Assembly (NCBI RefSeq): GCF_000747095.1
Contig: NZ_JQGL01000006.1
Span: 1 to 64,000, forward strand
Direction: 5' to 3'
DNA length: 64,000 nt
Origin: Sulfuricurvum sp. MLSB
GTDB lineage: Bacteria; Campylobacterota; Campylobacteria; Campylobacterales; Sulfurimonadaceae
This document shows, piece by piece, positions 51,181-60,562 of the stretch. Position numbers and translations under genes: made by a program. Under the pieces are notes generated by a model. It was given only the letters and a program-made list of their open reading frames with translations. It ran no database searches and was not told the DNA's origin. Within the stretch, counting starts at the first letter, position 1; each line of letters begins with the position of its first letter.

Positions 51181-51288
51181 AAGGGTAAACCTTGTGTGAG
51201 AAAATATCGCGGATTATACGAAATTGTTGATTGGATTGAGATTAAACGAGTTGAAAAATACGTAATTTTGGGGAAATTTAAGAAAGAA

Positions 51289-51364
51289 TGGTGGCCACAA
51301 CAGGACTTGAACCTGTGACCACTACCATGTCAAGGTAGTGCTCTACCAACTGAGCTATGCGACC
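51289..51364 (-). tRNA. tRNA-Val (GAC)
   Basis: On the minus strand, GGTCGCA pairs with TGTGGCC, D-arm TAGCTCAGTTGGTAGAG, anticodon loop TTGACAT giving GAC, T-arm GGTTCAAGTCC. CCA is encoded. Lies alone between thrS and lspA. Confidence 0.95.
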
Positions 51365-51407
51365 ATTAAGAGGGTGCAATTATAGCTGCTCAGAAGTTAA
51401 AAGTCAC

Positions 51408-51851
51408 TTAATTTTTACAGTAACGGGGGCGAAAATTCAAAATAAGTAGCCAGACAACCGCAATATCGATCATCACATCGGCAAAATTAAAGACGGCAAA
51501 GTCAAATCCACAGTGCCAGTACACGTAGTCGACAACCCCTCCGTGAACAAACCGGTCGTACACATTCGACGCTCCGGCTCCGACCATAATCCCGACGGGA
51601 AGGACGTAGCATGATTTCTTCAGCCACAGCGTATAGCCGACGACACCGGCGAGCAGCGCTATCTGTATCCATTTAAGCGCCTCCTCCAAAAAAGCGAACA
51701 TCGAAAAAGCGACCCCGCGGTTATAAACCAAAATCAGATCGATACAATTCGTGTAGTACCGAAGCCCTTCGACAAAAAGGGTTTTGATGTTCTGGTCGAT
51801 GATAAAAATACCGAGCGCGGCAAACGCCAGAACAACAAGAGGCCTAAGCAT
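51408..51851 (-). CDS. lspA: Lipoprotein signal peptidase LspA
   Basis: 147 residues, four membrane spans; cleaves signal peptides of diacylglyceryl-modified prolipoproteins. Both catalytic Asp motifs are visible: [20 protein letters not shown] and [12 protein letters not shown]. Overlaps glmM by eight bases, likely an operon. Confidence 0.95.
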   Translation of the reverse strand: MLRPLVVLAFAALGIFIIDQNIKTLFVEGLRYYTNCIDLILVYNRGVAFSMFAFLEEALKWIQIALLAGVVGYTLWLKKSCYVLPVGIMVGAGASNVYDRFVHGGVVDYVYWHCGFDFAVFNFADVMIDIAVVWLLILNFRPRYCKN

Positions 51852-53184
51852 TCAGCGCCTTTTCGAAAAACGCCACGAGACGCTCCATCGCTTTCTCCAT
51901 CGCTTTGGCATCTTTTCCTTCAAGCAGGATTCGAAGCTTGTTCTCCGTCCCGGAATAGCGGATCAGATGACGCATATGGAGCGCTTCGACCGCTTCAAGT
52001 TCGGCCGCCAGTCCGTCAATCTGCTCAAGCGGTTTTTTCGTCTTGACTTTGATGTTGACCAATTTTTGGGGATAGAGTTTAAACGGACGAAGCACCTTGC
52101 TCGCCTTCTCCCCCGATGTAAGGAGGAGGGCTAAAATCTGCAATGCGCTTACCAATCCGTCACCCGTTTTGGCGTAATCGTGCATAATGATGTGACCGCT
52201 TTGTTCACCGCCGAAATTGATACCGTTGTCGCGCATCACTTCCAGTACGTATTTGTCCCCGACGTTGGAACGGAAAAGTTTTAAACCGTTCTCACCCATC
52301 GTATCTTCCAACGCCTGATTGCTCATCACCGTTGCGACGATTCCGCCCCCTTTGAGCTGACCGCTGCGATGCAAAAACAACCCGAGCGCCCCCAGAACCT
52401 GATCGCCGTCGACCTCATCGCCGTTCTCATCCACGACAATAAGCCGATCGGCATCCCCATCAAGTGCAAGGCCTATGTCGGCGCGGTACTGCTTGACCGC
52501 TTCGCGCAAATCTTTAGTGTGGAGTGCGCCGCATCCTTCGTTGATGTTAAACCCGTTCGGTTTGTCGTGCAGAACGATCACTTCGGCACCCAGCTCTTCA
52601 AGGACCGTCGGTCCTACTTTGTAGCCTGCTCCGTTGGCGGTATCCAAAACGATCCGAAGCCCCTGCAATGTCAAATCGCGGCAAAACGAATTTTTGAGCT
52701 GGACGATGTAGCGTCCGATGACGTCGTCGATCCGCTTGGCACTTCCGATCTGTTTGCCGGTCACATGCCCCTCTTCCAAACGGATTTTGTCCTGAGCGAT
52801 CATCTCGATCTGCGCTTCGATCTCTTCGGAAAGCTTGTTACCGTGCGCGTCGAAAAATTTGATTCCGTTGTCTTCATAGGGGTTATGGCTTGCCGAGATC
52901 ATAATCCCCGCATCGCAGCGCATGTTCTCCGTCAGAAACGCGATTGCCGGCGTCGGCATCGGTCCGATCTGTACGACGTCGTAACCCACCGCCGTCAAAC
53001 CGCTGACGATCGCATTTTCGATCATATAACCGCTTCGGCGCGTATCTTTGCCGACCAGAATTTTTTTCGTCCGAGCATGGTCACGAAAATAGATTCCCGC
53101 CGCCATCGCTACGCGCATCGCGAGTTCCGCTGTCAGAAACGATCCTGCTTCCCCCCGTACCCCATCGGTTCCAAAAAGTTTCAT
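51844..53184 (-). CDS. glmM: Phosphoglucosamine mutase GlmM
   Basis: 446 residues; converts glucosamine 6-phosphate to 1-phosphate for peptidoglycan and LPS. Start [16 protein letters not shown] at 53184 (the track start at 53265 is a non-coding extension); phosphoserine in [16 protein letters not shown]; Mg loop [10 protein letters not shown]-terminal [15 protein letters not shown]. Complete. Its 5' leader can form a CTAAAACG/CGTTTTAG hairpin. Confidence 0.97.
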   Translation of the reverse strand: MKLFGTDGVRGEAGSFLTAELAMRVAMAAGIYFRDHARTKKILVGKDTRRSGYMIENAIVSGLTAVGYDVVQIGPMPTPAIAFLTENMRCDAGIMISASHNPYEDNGIKFFDAHGNKLSEEIEAQIEMIAQDKIRLEEGHVTGKQIGSAKRIDDVIGRYIVQLKNSFCRDLTLQGLRIVLDTANGAGYKVGPTVLEELGAEVIVLHDKPNGFNINEGCGALHTKDLREAVKQYRADIGLALDGDADRLIVVDENGDEVDGDQVLGALGLFLHRSGQLKGGGIVATVMSNQALEDTMGENGLKLFRSNVGDKYVLEVMRDNGINFGGEQSGHIIMHDYAKTGDGLVSALQILALLLTSGEKASKVLRPFKLYPQKLVNIKVKTKKPLEQIDGLAAELEAVEALHMRHLIRYSGTENKLRILLEGKDAKAMEKAMERLVAFFEKALNA

Positions 53185-53216
53185 AAATTTTTCTTCCTTT
53201 TGTTTGATGTTATACG

Positions 53217-53260
53217 CTAAAACGAATTTATCCGTTTTAGCGGCAAGGACTAAAGTCCTT
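53217..53260. repeat. Two adjacent short hairpins in glmM/rpsT spacer
   Basis: CTAAAACG/CGTTTTAG (53217-53240, eight-base arms) and AAGGACT/AGTCCTT (53245-53260, seven-base arms) lie 33-76 bases upstream of glmM on its leader side. They may shape the glmM 5' leader. The remaining part of the 264-base spacer is A/T-rich and holds the rpsT promoter region; no gene seen. Confidence 0.4.
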
Positions 53261-53448
53261 TGCAATCCCCTAAAGCTACAAAAACTACCGTTTTTGAGAA
53301 TATTTAGAAGTATCTATTTATTTAAGAAATTCTTAGCATTAACAATTACTAAAACTTTTTTATGTCAAAATCTATAAATTTTAACTTAAATTTAATCATC
53401 TTTAAGGCAATATTCTACCCTAAAAAAAATTCGACAAGGATAAATGCC

Positions 53449-53712
53449 ATGGCAAACCATAAGTCAGCATTGAAACGTATCCGTCAGACCGAAAAGCGCA
53501 CTGAGCGTAACCGGTTCTACCGCACACGTGTAAAAAACATCGTTAAAGCAGTTCGCACTGCTGTAGAAGCAGGCAATAAAGAAGAGGCAAAAGCCGCTCT
53601 TATTATTGCTAACGCCAACCTTCACAAATATGTTAGCAAAGGTGTCTTGAAAAAAGAGACTGCCGCTCGCAAAGTTAGCCGCCTCCACCTCGCTGTCAAC
53701 AAATTAGCGTAA
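53449..53712 (+). CDS. rpsT: Ribosomal protein S20
   Basis: 87 residues beginning [20 protein letters not shown]; primary 16S rRNA-binding protein. Start at 53449 with AAGGATAAATGCC upstream; the track start at 53362 runs through the leader. A TTGCCTC/GAGGCAA hairpin (53727-53744) follows. Confidence 0.97.
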   Translation: MANHKSALKRIRQTEKRTERNRFYRTRVKNIVKAVRTAVEAGNKEEAKAALIIANANLHKYVSKGVLKKETAARKVSRLHLAVNKLA

Positions 53713-53726
53713 CCACCTTTTTTGCT

Positions 53727-53744
53727 TTGCCTCTTTTGAGGCAA
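53727..53744 (+). terminator. Hairpin between rpsT and prfA
   Basis: TTGCCTC-TTTT-GAGGCAA, seven-base stem, 14 bases after the rpsT stop. No T run directly after it, so it could attenuate or protect the rpsT 3' end rather than stop transcription. Confidence 0.45.
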
Positions 53745-53769
53745 CCCATCCCCTTTTTGGACTATCACC

Positions 53770-54837
53770 ATGCTAGCCGACAAACTCACCCCTTTCATCA
53801 ACCGTTACAACGAACTCACCGAGCTGCTTAGTTCACCCGATATCGGCAACGATATCAAGCGGATGACCGACCTTTCCAAAGAGCAATCGTCGCTGCAGCC
53901 GATTTACACCAAAGCGACCGAATACAAAAAGCTTCTTTCCGATATCGAGGAGAACAAAGCGCTCGCTTTCGATGCGGAGCTGGGAGAACTGGCCAAAGAG
54001 GAGCTTAAATCGCTGGAACCTCAGATAGAACCCCTCGAAGAAGAGATCAAAAAACTCCTGATCCCTGCCGATCCTAACGACAAGCGTAACATCTACATCG
54101 AGCTGCGTGCCGGCACCGGCGGAGATGAGGCGGCATTGTTCGTCGGCGATCTATTTAATGCTTACGTCCGTTACGCCGATGTCAAGGGATGGAAAATCGA
54201 ACTGATGAGTTCCAGCCCTTCCGATGCGGGAGGATACAAAGAGATCATCGCCCTGATCAAAGGGGAGCAGGTCTATTCACGTCTCAAATACGAGGCGGGA
54301 ACGCACCGCGTTCAGCGGGTTCCCGCAACCGAATCGCAAGGACGGGTCCACACTTCGGCGATCACCGTCGCGGTGATGCCCGAAGTCGATGACGTCGAGA
54401 TCACCATCAACGAAAACGAGCTCAAAATTGATGTCATGCGCTCCAGCGGATGCGGCGGCCAAAGCGTCAACACGACCGACTCGGCGGTTCGGATCACCCA
54501 TATCCCGACCGGAATCGTGGTTACCAATCAGGACGAAAAATCGCAGCACAAAAATAAAGACAAGGCGATGAAGATTCTCAAAGCGCGTCTGTATGAAATG
54601 CAGATTCAGGAAGCCAAAGAAAAAGAGATGAACGAGCGTAAAGAGCAGGTAGGAACCGGGGATCGTTCAGGGCGCATCCGCACCTATAACTATCCGCAAA
54701 ACCGAATCTCCGACCACCGTATCAACCTCACCCTCTACCGCCTCGATGAGATCATGCAGGGGGGATTGATGGATGACATCATCGAACCGCTGATCGCCGA
54801 TGCGCAGGCAAAGCTCATGGAGCAGAACGGGCTATAA
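53770..54837 (+). CDS. prfA: Peptide chain release factor 1
   Basis: 355 residues. Reads UAA and UAG. The GGQ loop is [21 protein letters not shown]; the N-terminal helical domain and [17 protein letters not shown] precede it. RF1 anticodon-like region is typical. Target of PrmC methylation at Gln in GGQ. Follows rpsT with a 57-base gap. Confidence 0.97.
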   Translation: MLADKLTPFINRYNELTELLSSPDIGNDIKRMTDLSKEQSSLQPIYTKATEYKKLLSDIEENKALAFDAELGELAKEELKSLEPQIEPLEEEIKKLLIPADPNDKRNIYIELRAGTGGDEAALFVGDLFNAYVRYADVKGWKIELMSSSPSDAGGYKEIIALIKGEQVYSRLKYEAGTHRVQRVPATESQGRVHTSAITVAVMPEVDDVEITINENELKIDVMRSSGCGGQSVNTTDSAVRITHIPTGIVVTNQDEKSQHKNKDKAMKILKARLYEMQIQEAKEKEMNERKEQVGTGDRSGRIRTYNYPQNRISDHRINLTLYRLDEIMQGGLMDDIIEPLIADAQAKLMEQNGL

Positions 54838-54841
54838 CCCC

Positions 54842-55591
54842 CTAGTCTCTCCAGAGCGTCTCAAATACCCCTTTCACTTCCCCTTTGAACGTAATCGTCC
54901 CCTCATCAAACCCCAGATACAGCGTCTCTGCGCTTTTCGGATAAACACGCGCATGATCCGCAACCAAACCCTCGATTGACGCACGATAAAAACACGCTGC
55001 CATCCCTGTTCCGCACGCTAGCGTCTCATCTTCTACCCCACGCTCATAGGTGCGCACCCGCATACTTCCATCAGCATTTATACCCGCAATGTTCACATTG
55101 GCATTGTATTTGTGACGAAGCTCTCTCGCCATCGAAATATTAAAATGTTCCATGTCGGCATCGAAGGTAACAAGATGAGGAACGCCCGTATCGATGAGCC
55201 ACCATGTCATTTCATGCTCTATAATCGCGTCGTTTATAACAAGCGGAGGGGTTAGATCACTCTGAACCATATCTCCCTCCACACTCGCTTTTATCAGCCC
55301 TGCACCCGTTAAAAACTCCATACTCTCACCGGCTAATCCAAAACGATGGGCATAATGAGCGCACGCGCGGCTTCCGTTGCCGCACATCGACGCGGTCGAG
55401 CCGTCGGCATTGTAAAATTCCCACTCGAAATCATGGCTCTCATGAGGAAGAAGGACAATTAGTCCATCCGCACCGATGCCGTTTTGACGATCACACAGGG
55501 TTCGGGCAAGTCCGGAACGATCTGCTCCGCAGAAAGCGTGAAAGATGACGAAATCGTTGCCGCTGGCGCAGTATTTGGCGATTTGAAGCAT
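54842..55591 (-). CDS. dapF: Diaminopimelate epimerase
   Basis: 249 residues; LL- to meso-DAP in lysine and peptidoglycan synthesis. Two catalytic Cys: MCGNGSRACAHY and ETLACGTGMAACFY. ATG at 55591 has AAGGATTCCTGT upstream; the track start at 55621 overlaps the coaE stop. Convergent with prfA, four bases apart. Confidence 0.94.
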   Translation of the reverse strand: MLQIAKYCASGNDFVIFHAFCGADRSGLARTLCDRQNGIGADGLIVLLPHESHDFEWEFYNADGSTASMCGNGSRACAHYAHRFGLAGESMEFLTGAGLIKASVEGDMVQSDLTPPLVINDAIIEHEMTWWLIDTGVPHLVTFDADMEHFNISMARELRHKYNANVNIAGINADGSMRVRTYERGVEDETLACGTGMAACFYRASIEGLVADHARVYPKSAETLYLGFDEGTITFKGEVKGVFETLWRD

Positions 55592-55620
55592 ACAGGAATC
55601 CTTCGGAAAAATATATGCCA

Positions 55621-56226
55621 TTATACCTTAGGGGCGGGATAGAGCGCTTTAATCGTGTCGACGAACTGTTCACACTCTTTCTGGAGGTGTTTGAGGTTGG
55701 AGGAGTTATCGATAACCCACGTCGCGCGCGCTTTTTTCTCCTCGATATCCATCTGGCTCTCGATGCGGCGAAGCGATTCCTCTTGCGAAAAGCCGTTACG
55801 CTTCATAAACCGCTCAAGCTGAATCGCTTTGGGGGTATAGACGACGACGGAATGCTCGATCGGGTAGGAGGACGTTTCAAAAAAGAGGGGAATGTCGATC
55901 AGATAAGGATACCCCAAACGATCCTGCTTTTCGCTCGCTTCTTCGATGGCCGCGCGGATTTTCGGATGTAAAAAAGCTTCGAGCTTTTTTTTCGCTTCGG
56001 GATCGGCAAAGATTTTTTTCCCCAGAAGAGGACGGTTGACTTTGGTACCGCTTACGTATTCTTCGCCGAAATGTTCTCGTACCCAAAGATGGTTTTCATC
56101 CAGAATACGATGTGCGATGGTATCGGCATCGATAATCCGAAGGCCGTTCAGGGTAAGCAGCGACGCGACACTGCTTTTTCCCGTCGCAATCCCTCCCGTC
56201 AAAGCGATAGCGTATTTAAAAGCCAT
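55621..56226 (-). CDS. coaE: Dephospho-CoA kinase
   Basis: 201 residues; last step of CoA synthesis. P-loop LTGGIATGKSSVASLL, DADTIAHRIL and PLLFF-type IDIPLFFETSSYPIEHSVVVYTP are in order. Overlaps the upstream gene by one base. Confidence 0.95.
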   Translation of the reverse strand: MAFKYAIALTGGIATGKSSVASLLTLNGLRIIDADTIAHRILDENHLWVREHFGEEYVSGTKVNRPLLGKKIFADPEAKKKLEAFLHPKIRAAIEEASEKQDRLGYPYLIDIPLFFETSSYPIEHSVVVYTPKAIQLERFMKRNGFSQEESLRRIESQMDIEEKKARATWVIDNSSNLKHLQKECEQFVDTIKALYPAPKV

Positions 56227-56783
56227 TAATTGCGGATAATGCCCAAATAATTTTTGCGGATATATTGCGGCATTGCGAACGCGGCGACATGGATATCGCA
56301 GTTATAATATTGGTGCCCTTCGAGAAGGTCGCTGCGCTGCAAGATCAAGTCGGCCGTCGGGTGGTATTCTTTGGAGCACAGCAACAACGTCGTGCCCTCT
56401 CCGACGTGATAGGGCATGATAATTTTGAAATAGTTGCCCAAAATCTGTATCAGTTTGGTATTTGCGGCCGTGTCGTCAAGACCCGGATGACGCACAACGC
56501 ACAATCCGTCTTCTTTGAGAATACGGTTAACATGAGCCAATGCCGCACTGTCTTCGCTGACGGTGCCGATCATAACGACATCCGCGCTGCTATCGGCTAC
56601 ATTACGCAAAGAACCAAGCAAATCGGAAGCAGGGGTATACGTAACTTCCACATCGCGATAACGGGCCAATTCACCTTTTAACGCAGCGGCATCGTTGCTT
56701 AAAACCAGAACTGACTGCGGATTTTTATGGGTACACATTGGAACATGAACCATCATTTCGGGGTAAATAAACGTTTTCATCAA
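56226..56783 (-). CDS. speE: Short spermidine-synthase-like protein
   Basis: 185 residues, aligned by memory to the SpeE-like proteins of Campylobacterota: PEMMVHVPMCTHKNPQSVLVL (the cut-down version of the family's PEMLVHPLFCHP), then SSADVVMIGTVSEDSAALAHVNRILKEDGLCVVRHP and MPQYIRKNYLGIIRN. Normal SpeE is ~260 residues with GGGDG motif for AdoMet; here that motif is not visible (VLVLSNDAAALKGELARY), so catalysis is doubtful. Probably a divergent member that lost the co-substrate site. Start at 56783 or 56780. Confidence 0.65.
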   Translation of the reverse strand: MMKTFIYPEMMVHVPMCTHKNPQSVLVLSNDAAALKGELARYRDVEVTYTPASDLLGSLRNVADSSADVVMIGTVSEDSAALAHVNRILKEDGLCVVRHPGLDDTAANTKLIQILGNYFKIIMPYHVGEGTTLLLCSKEYHPTADLILQRSDLLEGHQYYNCDIHVAAFAMPQYIRKNYLGIIRN

Positions 56784-56896
56784 TTCGGTTGTCTCGTCTT
56801 TGCAGAATTTTTGAGCGATTGTAACATGCGGAGATTAAAAGGTATTGAATATTCCTTGCCTACTCCGACGTTAAAGGTTATAACGTTCCGTTTTGA

Positions 56897-56902
56897 TATA
56901 AT
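56897..56902 (+). promoter_or_regulatory. -10 box before the small membrane protein gene
   Basis: TATAAT at 56897-56902, 37 bases before the ATG at 56939; preceded by a poor -35. An AACGGAG ribosome site follows. Confidence 0.55.
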
Positions 56903-56938
56903 TTCAACAGATCAATCCTATTCTAACGGAGTTTATAT

Positions 56939-57142
56939 ATGTGCGCAGAAAGAATTCAACGCTTCTTGATGGCGATCGTGCTGACGGTTTCGATGGTGCT
57001 GTTCGTAACCGGGCAAATGCAGTGGGCCGTCATCCTTCAAACGTTCGTCATCCTTATGGTTCTTGTATGGGCCTTTACCGATTTTTGCCCTTCACTATGG
57101 TTTTTTGGAAAACTTTTCGGAAAATATTCTCAAAAAGATTGA
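56939..57142 (+). CDS. Small membrane protein, DUF2892/YgaP-TM-like
   Basis: 67 residues. CAERIQRFLMAIVLTVSMVLFVTGQMQWAVILQTFVILMVLVWAFTDFCPSLWFFGKLFG: two membrane helices, and the FTDFCPSLWFFGKLFG end is typical for the DUF2892 (YgaP-like transmembrane) family. Function unknown, sometimes fused to rhodaneses in sulfur metabolism. Good ribosome site (AACGGAG). Confidence 0.78.
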   Translation: MCAERIQRFLMAIVLTVSMVLFVTGQMQWAVILQTFVILMVLVWAFTDFCPSLWFFGKLFGKYSQKD

Positions 57143-57185
57143 TTCCTAACAGCTCCCTCTAAATTTCCCCTAACTACTCTTGCGT

Positions 57186-57191
57186 TATAAT
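57186..57191 (+). promoter_or_regulatory. -10 box of purM
   Basis: TATAAT at 57186-57191, 30 bases before the purM ATG. -35 region is weak. A purine-repressor site is not evident. Confidence 0.5.
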
Positions 57192-57220
57192 TCCCTCACT
57201 ATTTTAGGTGAGGGATTTTT

Positions 57221-58216
57221 ATGAGCCAAATCAGCTACAAAGATGCCGGCGTCGATATCGATGCAGGGAACAGTTTCGTCGAAAACATCAAACCGCTGGT
57301 CAAATCGACCGTTGTCCCCGGAGTATTGGGCGGTATCGGCTCATTTGCGGGAGCTTTTGAACTCCCTACGGGGTATCGTGAACCGGTCATGCTTGCCGCA
57401 ACGGACGGCGTCGGAACTAAACTCAAACTGGCTATCGATTCAGGAATCCACAACACCGTCGGGATCGATCTCGTCGCAATGTGCGTCAATGACCTCATCT
57501 GTAATTTCGGTACCCCTTCGTTCTTCCTTGATTATTACGCAACGGGAAAACTGGATGTCGCTGCCGCAACGGCGGTTGTCGGCGGGATAGCCGAGGGATG
57601 CCGTCAGGCCGAATGTGCCCTTATCGGCGGTGAAACGGCGGAAATGCCGGGAATGTACCATTCGGATGATTACGATCTTGCCGGATTCGCCGTAGGGATC
57701 GGTGAAAAAAGCGAACTCGACCGTACGGGCAAAGTAACAGCCGGCGATATTCTGATCGCCCTTCCAAGTTCCGGGCTCCACTCAAACGGCTTCTCTCTCG
57801 CCCGCAAAGTACTCCTCGAAAAAATGGGGATGAAATTTGAAGACGAGTTCAACGGAAAACCGCTGATCGATACCTTGCTGACGCCGACGCGGATCTATGT
57901 CAAAACATTCAAAGCGCTGAAAAACAACATTCAGGCGCTTGCCCACATCACCGGCGGAGGAATCGTTGAAAACCTTCCCCGTGTCCTTCCCGAAGGGCTG
58001 CGCGCGGTAATCGACGAATCTTCGATCCGCGTCCTCCCTATTTTCGAACTGATCGGTCAGCATGTTGAACGTTCCGAAATGTTCCGTGCATTCAACATGG
58101 GTGTCGGTATGATCCTCGTTGTCCGCCCTGAAAACGTTGATCATGTCCTTGCCAACACCGACGGTTATGTCATCGGCCGCCTCGAAGAGGGCAAACGCGA
58201 AGCCGTCCTCGCTTAA
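57221..58216 (+). CDS. purM: Phosphoribosylformylglycinamidine cyclo-ligase PurM
   Basis: 331 residues; AIR synthetase, step five of purine synthesis. Family start SYKDAGVDIDAGNSFVENIKP, substrate/ATP motifs ATDGVGTKLKLAI, GGETAEMPGMY and HITGGGIVENLPR. Complete. Confidence 0.97.
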   Translation: MSQISYKDAGVDIDAGNSFVENIKPLVKSTVVPGVLGGIGSFAGAFELPTGYREPVMLAATDGVGTKLKLAIDSGIHNTVGIDLVAMCVNDLICNFGTPSFFLDYYATGKLDVAAATAVVGGIAEGCRQAECALIGGETAEMPGMYHSDDYDLAGFAVGIGEKSELDRTGKVTAGDILIALPSSGLHSNGFSLARKVLLEKMGMKFEDEFNGKPLIDTLLTPTRIYVKTFKALKNNIQALAHITGGGIVENLPRVLPEGLRAVIDESSIRVLPIFELIGQHVERSEMFRAFNMGVGMILVVRPENVDHVLANTDGYVIGRLEEGKREAVLA

Positions 58217-58371
58217 CTCTCTTTTTTTCCGCCGCTTACAAAGCGGGGAATCCTCTCTCTCACCGAAAACATCCATTATCCCGGCAAACGTATTCAGCGT
58301 GTTTTGACAACGAGTAGATATAGTCTTGATACGGCTATCAACAATAAAGAAATGGATTATATTAAAGAAAG

Positions 58372-58393
58372 AAAAGGGGCGCTAGGCCCCTTT
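58372..58393 (-). terminator. Terminator of ccoG
   Basis: On the minus strand, AAAGGGGC and GCCCCTTTT pair around a CTAGC loop and are followed by a T-rich stretch, five bases beyond the ccoG stop at 58398. Confidence 0.8.
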
Positions 58394-58397
58394 GGAA

Positions 58398-59837
58398 TTA
58401 TTTGAGCAGATCTGCCCGAGGGAATGTAAACGTTGATTCGCGGAATACGATGACTTTTTCTTTGTCATCGATTGCATACGCGCGGATAGTGATCGGGATG
58501 ACCGTATCTTTGCGATCATCGTTAACCAGCATCTCATCGGTGTAAAGAACCACCACTTTTTTCTTGACGACGCCCGGCTTGACTTTGAACGGTTTGGCAG
58601 GCTGATCGATTTTGATCTTTCCTTCCATTCCCGCCGGTGCGATTACGTCGAAATAGTACTCATGATCTTCGTTCAAGGTGTTTTGCAAAAGGAACGTATA
58701 GGCATTGTCTACCCGCGTTTTCCCCTCATCCGTCTGGTTGATGGAATACAGGCGGTTTTCTTTATTGATATTGAGGAGCATATACTCTTTTTTGCTTCCC
58801 ATCATCGCCAGAATGATGCTGACGATAACCAACACCGCGATATATCCGAGGATTTTCGGACGCAAATAATGGGTTTTACCCTTCATAAACAACGTCTCTT
58901 TTTCACTCGACCACTCGACAAGGCTCGGTTTACCGAGTTTGCCCATGACTTCCGTACAGGCATCGACGCATTCGAGGCAGTTGATGCACTCAAGCTGCAA
59001 CCCTTTACGGATATCAATGTGCGTCGGACATACCGTGACGCAGCTTTCGCACGTCGTACACTCGGCTTTTGGATTGACGCTTAAAAGGTCGTTTTGTTTT
59101 GTAAAGACTTTTTCTTTGTTCTCATTATAGATGTCGCCGCCGCGATTAGGGTTGTAAATCGCCATAACGGTGTCGTCGTCATACAAAACGGACTGAATAC
59201 GCGAATAAGGGCATACGTAGACACAAAAATTTTCTTTGAGAAAAATAACGTCATAAACCAAAAACGCGACGATAACAAGAATCGAACCCACTAATACCGG
59301 GTGTTCCGAAGGGTTTTGGATATACGCCAGGAAATCTTCGGGCGGAACGAAATACCACATCAAATCGGCCGCCGCGACGAAAGCCAATCCCGTCCACAGC
59401 AAAAGCGCTACGACACGTTTGATTTTATTTTCCAATTTCGAATAATCGGGTTCTTGCTGTTTGTTTTTGATCCGCTTGCGCAGTCCGAGCAGTTTTGTTT
59501 CGATCAAATCGCGGTAGACAACGCGGAAAATGGTCTGCGGGCACATCCATCCGCAGAAAACCCGTCCGCCGAGCACCGTCAAACCGAAAACGCCGATAAA
59601 AAGGATCATCAGCAAAAACGGCATTAGATAAAGTTCTTGCATGTCAAACTGCACAAACATCAAATGAAGTTTGAGCTTATCGAAGCTGAGCAAAAAGAGA
59701 TGATTCCCATCCACTTGAATCCACGGGATCACCAATGACAATACGGTTATAAGGCCGTAAAACCAATATCTTTTAATCCGCAGGGGTGTCCACCCGGCCA
59801 AATATTCTTTCCCTCTCGGGGTCGTTTCTTCGCTCAT
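58398..59837 (-). CDS. ccoG: Cytochrome c oxidase accessory protein CcoG
   Basis: 479 residues, several membrane spans and two [4Fe-4S] sites: CTTCESCVTVCPTHIDIRKG and CINCLECVDACTEVM; CGWMCPQTIFRVVY is the typical CGWxCPQ loop. CcoG (RdxA/FixG) helps copper delivery to cbb3 oxidase. Start ATG at 59837 overlaps the upstream stop by one base (TAATG) and has GGAGG upstream; the track start at 59873 is inside that gene. ccoNOP is not in this window. Confidence 0.95.
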   Translation of the reverse strand: MSEETTPRGKEYLAGWTPLRIKRYWFYGLITVLSLVIPWIQVDGNHLFLLSFDKLKLHLMFVQFDMQELYLMPFLLMILFIGVFGLTVLGGRVFCGWMCPQTIFRVVYRDLIETKLLGLRKRIKNKQQEPDYSKLENKIKRVVALLLWTGLAFVAAADLMWYFVPPEDFLAYIQNPSEHPVLVGSILVIVAFLVYDVIFLKENFCVYVCPYSRIQSVLYDDDTVMAIYNPNRGGDIYNENKEKVFTKQNDLLSVNPKAECTTCESCVTVCPTHIDIRKGLQLECINCLECVDACTEVMGKLGKPSLVEWSSEKETLFMKGKTHYLRPKILGYIAVLVIVSIILAMMGSKKEYMLLNINKENRLYSINQTDEGKTRVDNAYTFLLQNTLNEDHEYYFDVIAPAGMEGKIKIDQPAKPFKVKPGVVKKKVVVLYTDEMLVNDDRKDTVIPITIRAYAIDDKEKVIVFRESTFTFPRADLLK

Positions 59838-60496
59838 TAAACCTCCTTTGAGCTTGTTTCTACCATCGGGCAACGTATTGTCCCGATCACCATTGCTTCC
59901 GCTTCTTCGTCGTTGCCCGCGCCGAATACGCCGCTGACGACTTCTTTGAGTTCGCGCGATTCGACGTAATCTTTCAACGAGCTTCGGCTTACCCCTAAAA
60001 TGCGTGCGATTTCACTCACGCTGCGTCGTTGCTTGAGCAAGTCGATAATTTTTTCAAGATGAATATCGAATTTGGATGAGGACTTGGATCCTTTCGGACG
60101 CCCTATCCCTTTTTTTGCATCGTCTTGCAATACCTGACGAAGCTGATCGATCAGCCCCAAAACCACCATTGTATCACTTTTACGGTCAATTAAAACGCCG
60201 GGTTTGACCAGCTTGATCGTATTGCCGTTTTTGAGCAGGCAGCTGAGCATCTGCACCAGATCCTCAATATGGCTGCTAAGCGCCCATGTATCGTACACGA
60301 TCAGCATGTCATCGTGTAGGGAACGGAAAAACTGGACTACTTCAGTGCGTTCGGACAGCCGTTTGCTTTGAGAGGTTTGATCCACCATCTCTTCATCGAT
60401 CAACAATCCCTTTTGATCTGCGTAACCGTTAATCAGTTTGAGCTGTTCGTAAACGCAGTCAAAATCTTTATCGGAACGGATATAACTCACAATCAT
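59837..60496 (-). CDS. Resolvase-like HTH protein without catalytic serine, upstream of ccoG
   Basis: 219 residues with a resolvase/invertase-like N-domain and a helix-turn-helix C-terminus (DIHLEKIIDLLKQRRSVSEIARILGVSRSSLKDYVESREL). Where active enzymes have YxRVS the text reads SYIRSDKD, and the conserved DRLxR becomes DTWALSSHI, so recombination is unlikely. A regulator built from a recombinase is more likely, with ccoG as the immediate downstream target. Its own start is ATG at 60496. Confidence 0.8.
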   Translation of the reverse strand: MIVSYIRSDKDFDCVYEQLKLINGYADQKGLLIDEEMVDQTSQSKRLSERTEVVQFFRSLHDDMLIVYDTWALSSHIEDLVQMLSCLLKNGNTIKLVKPGVLIDRKSDTMVVLGLIDQLRQVLQDDAKKGIGRPKGSKSSSKFDIHLEKIIDLLKQRRSVSEIARILGVSRSSLKDYVESRELKEVVSGVFGAGNDEEAEAMVIGTIRCPMVETSSKEV

Positions 60497-60562
60497 TGTA
60501 ACGTATAAACCCTTTCAATTGTTGAGTTTCATCGTCATTCTACCCAACACTGACGATCAAAG

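Noticed and set aside
59837-60496. Active resolvase/mobile element next to ccoG
   Set aside because: The catalytic Ser and Arg motifs are missing and no repeats flank it.
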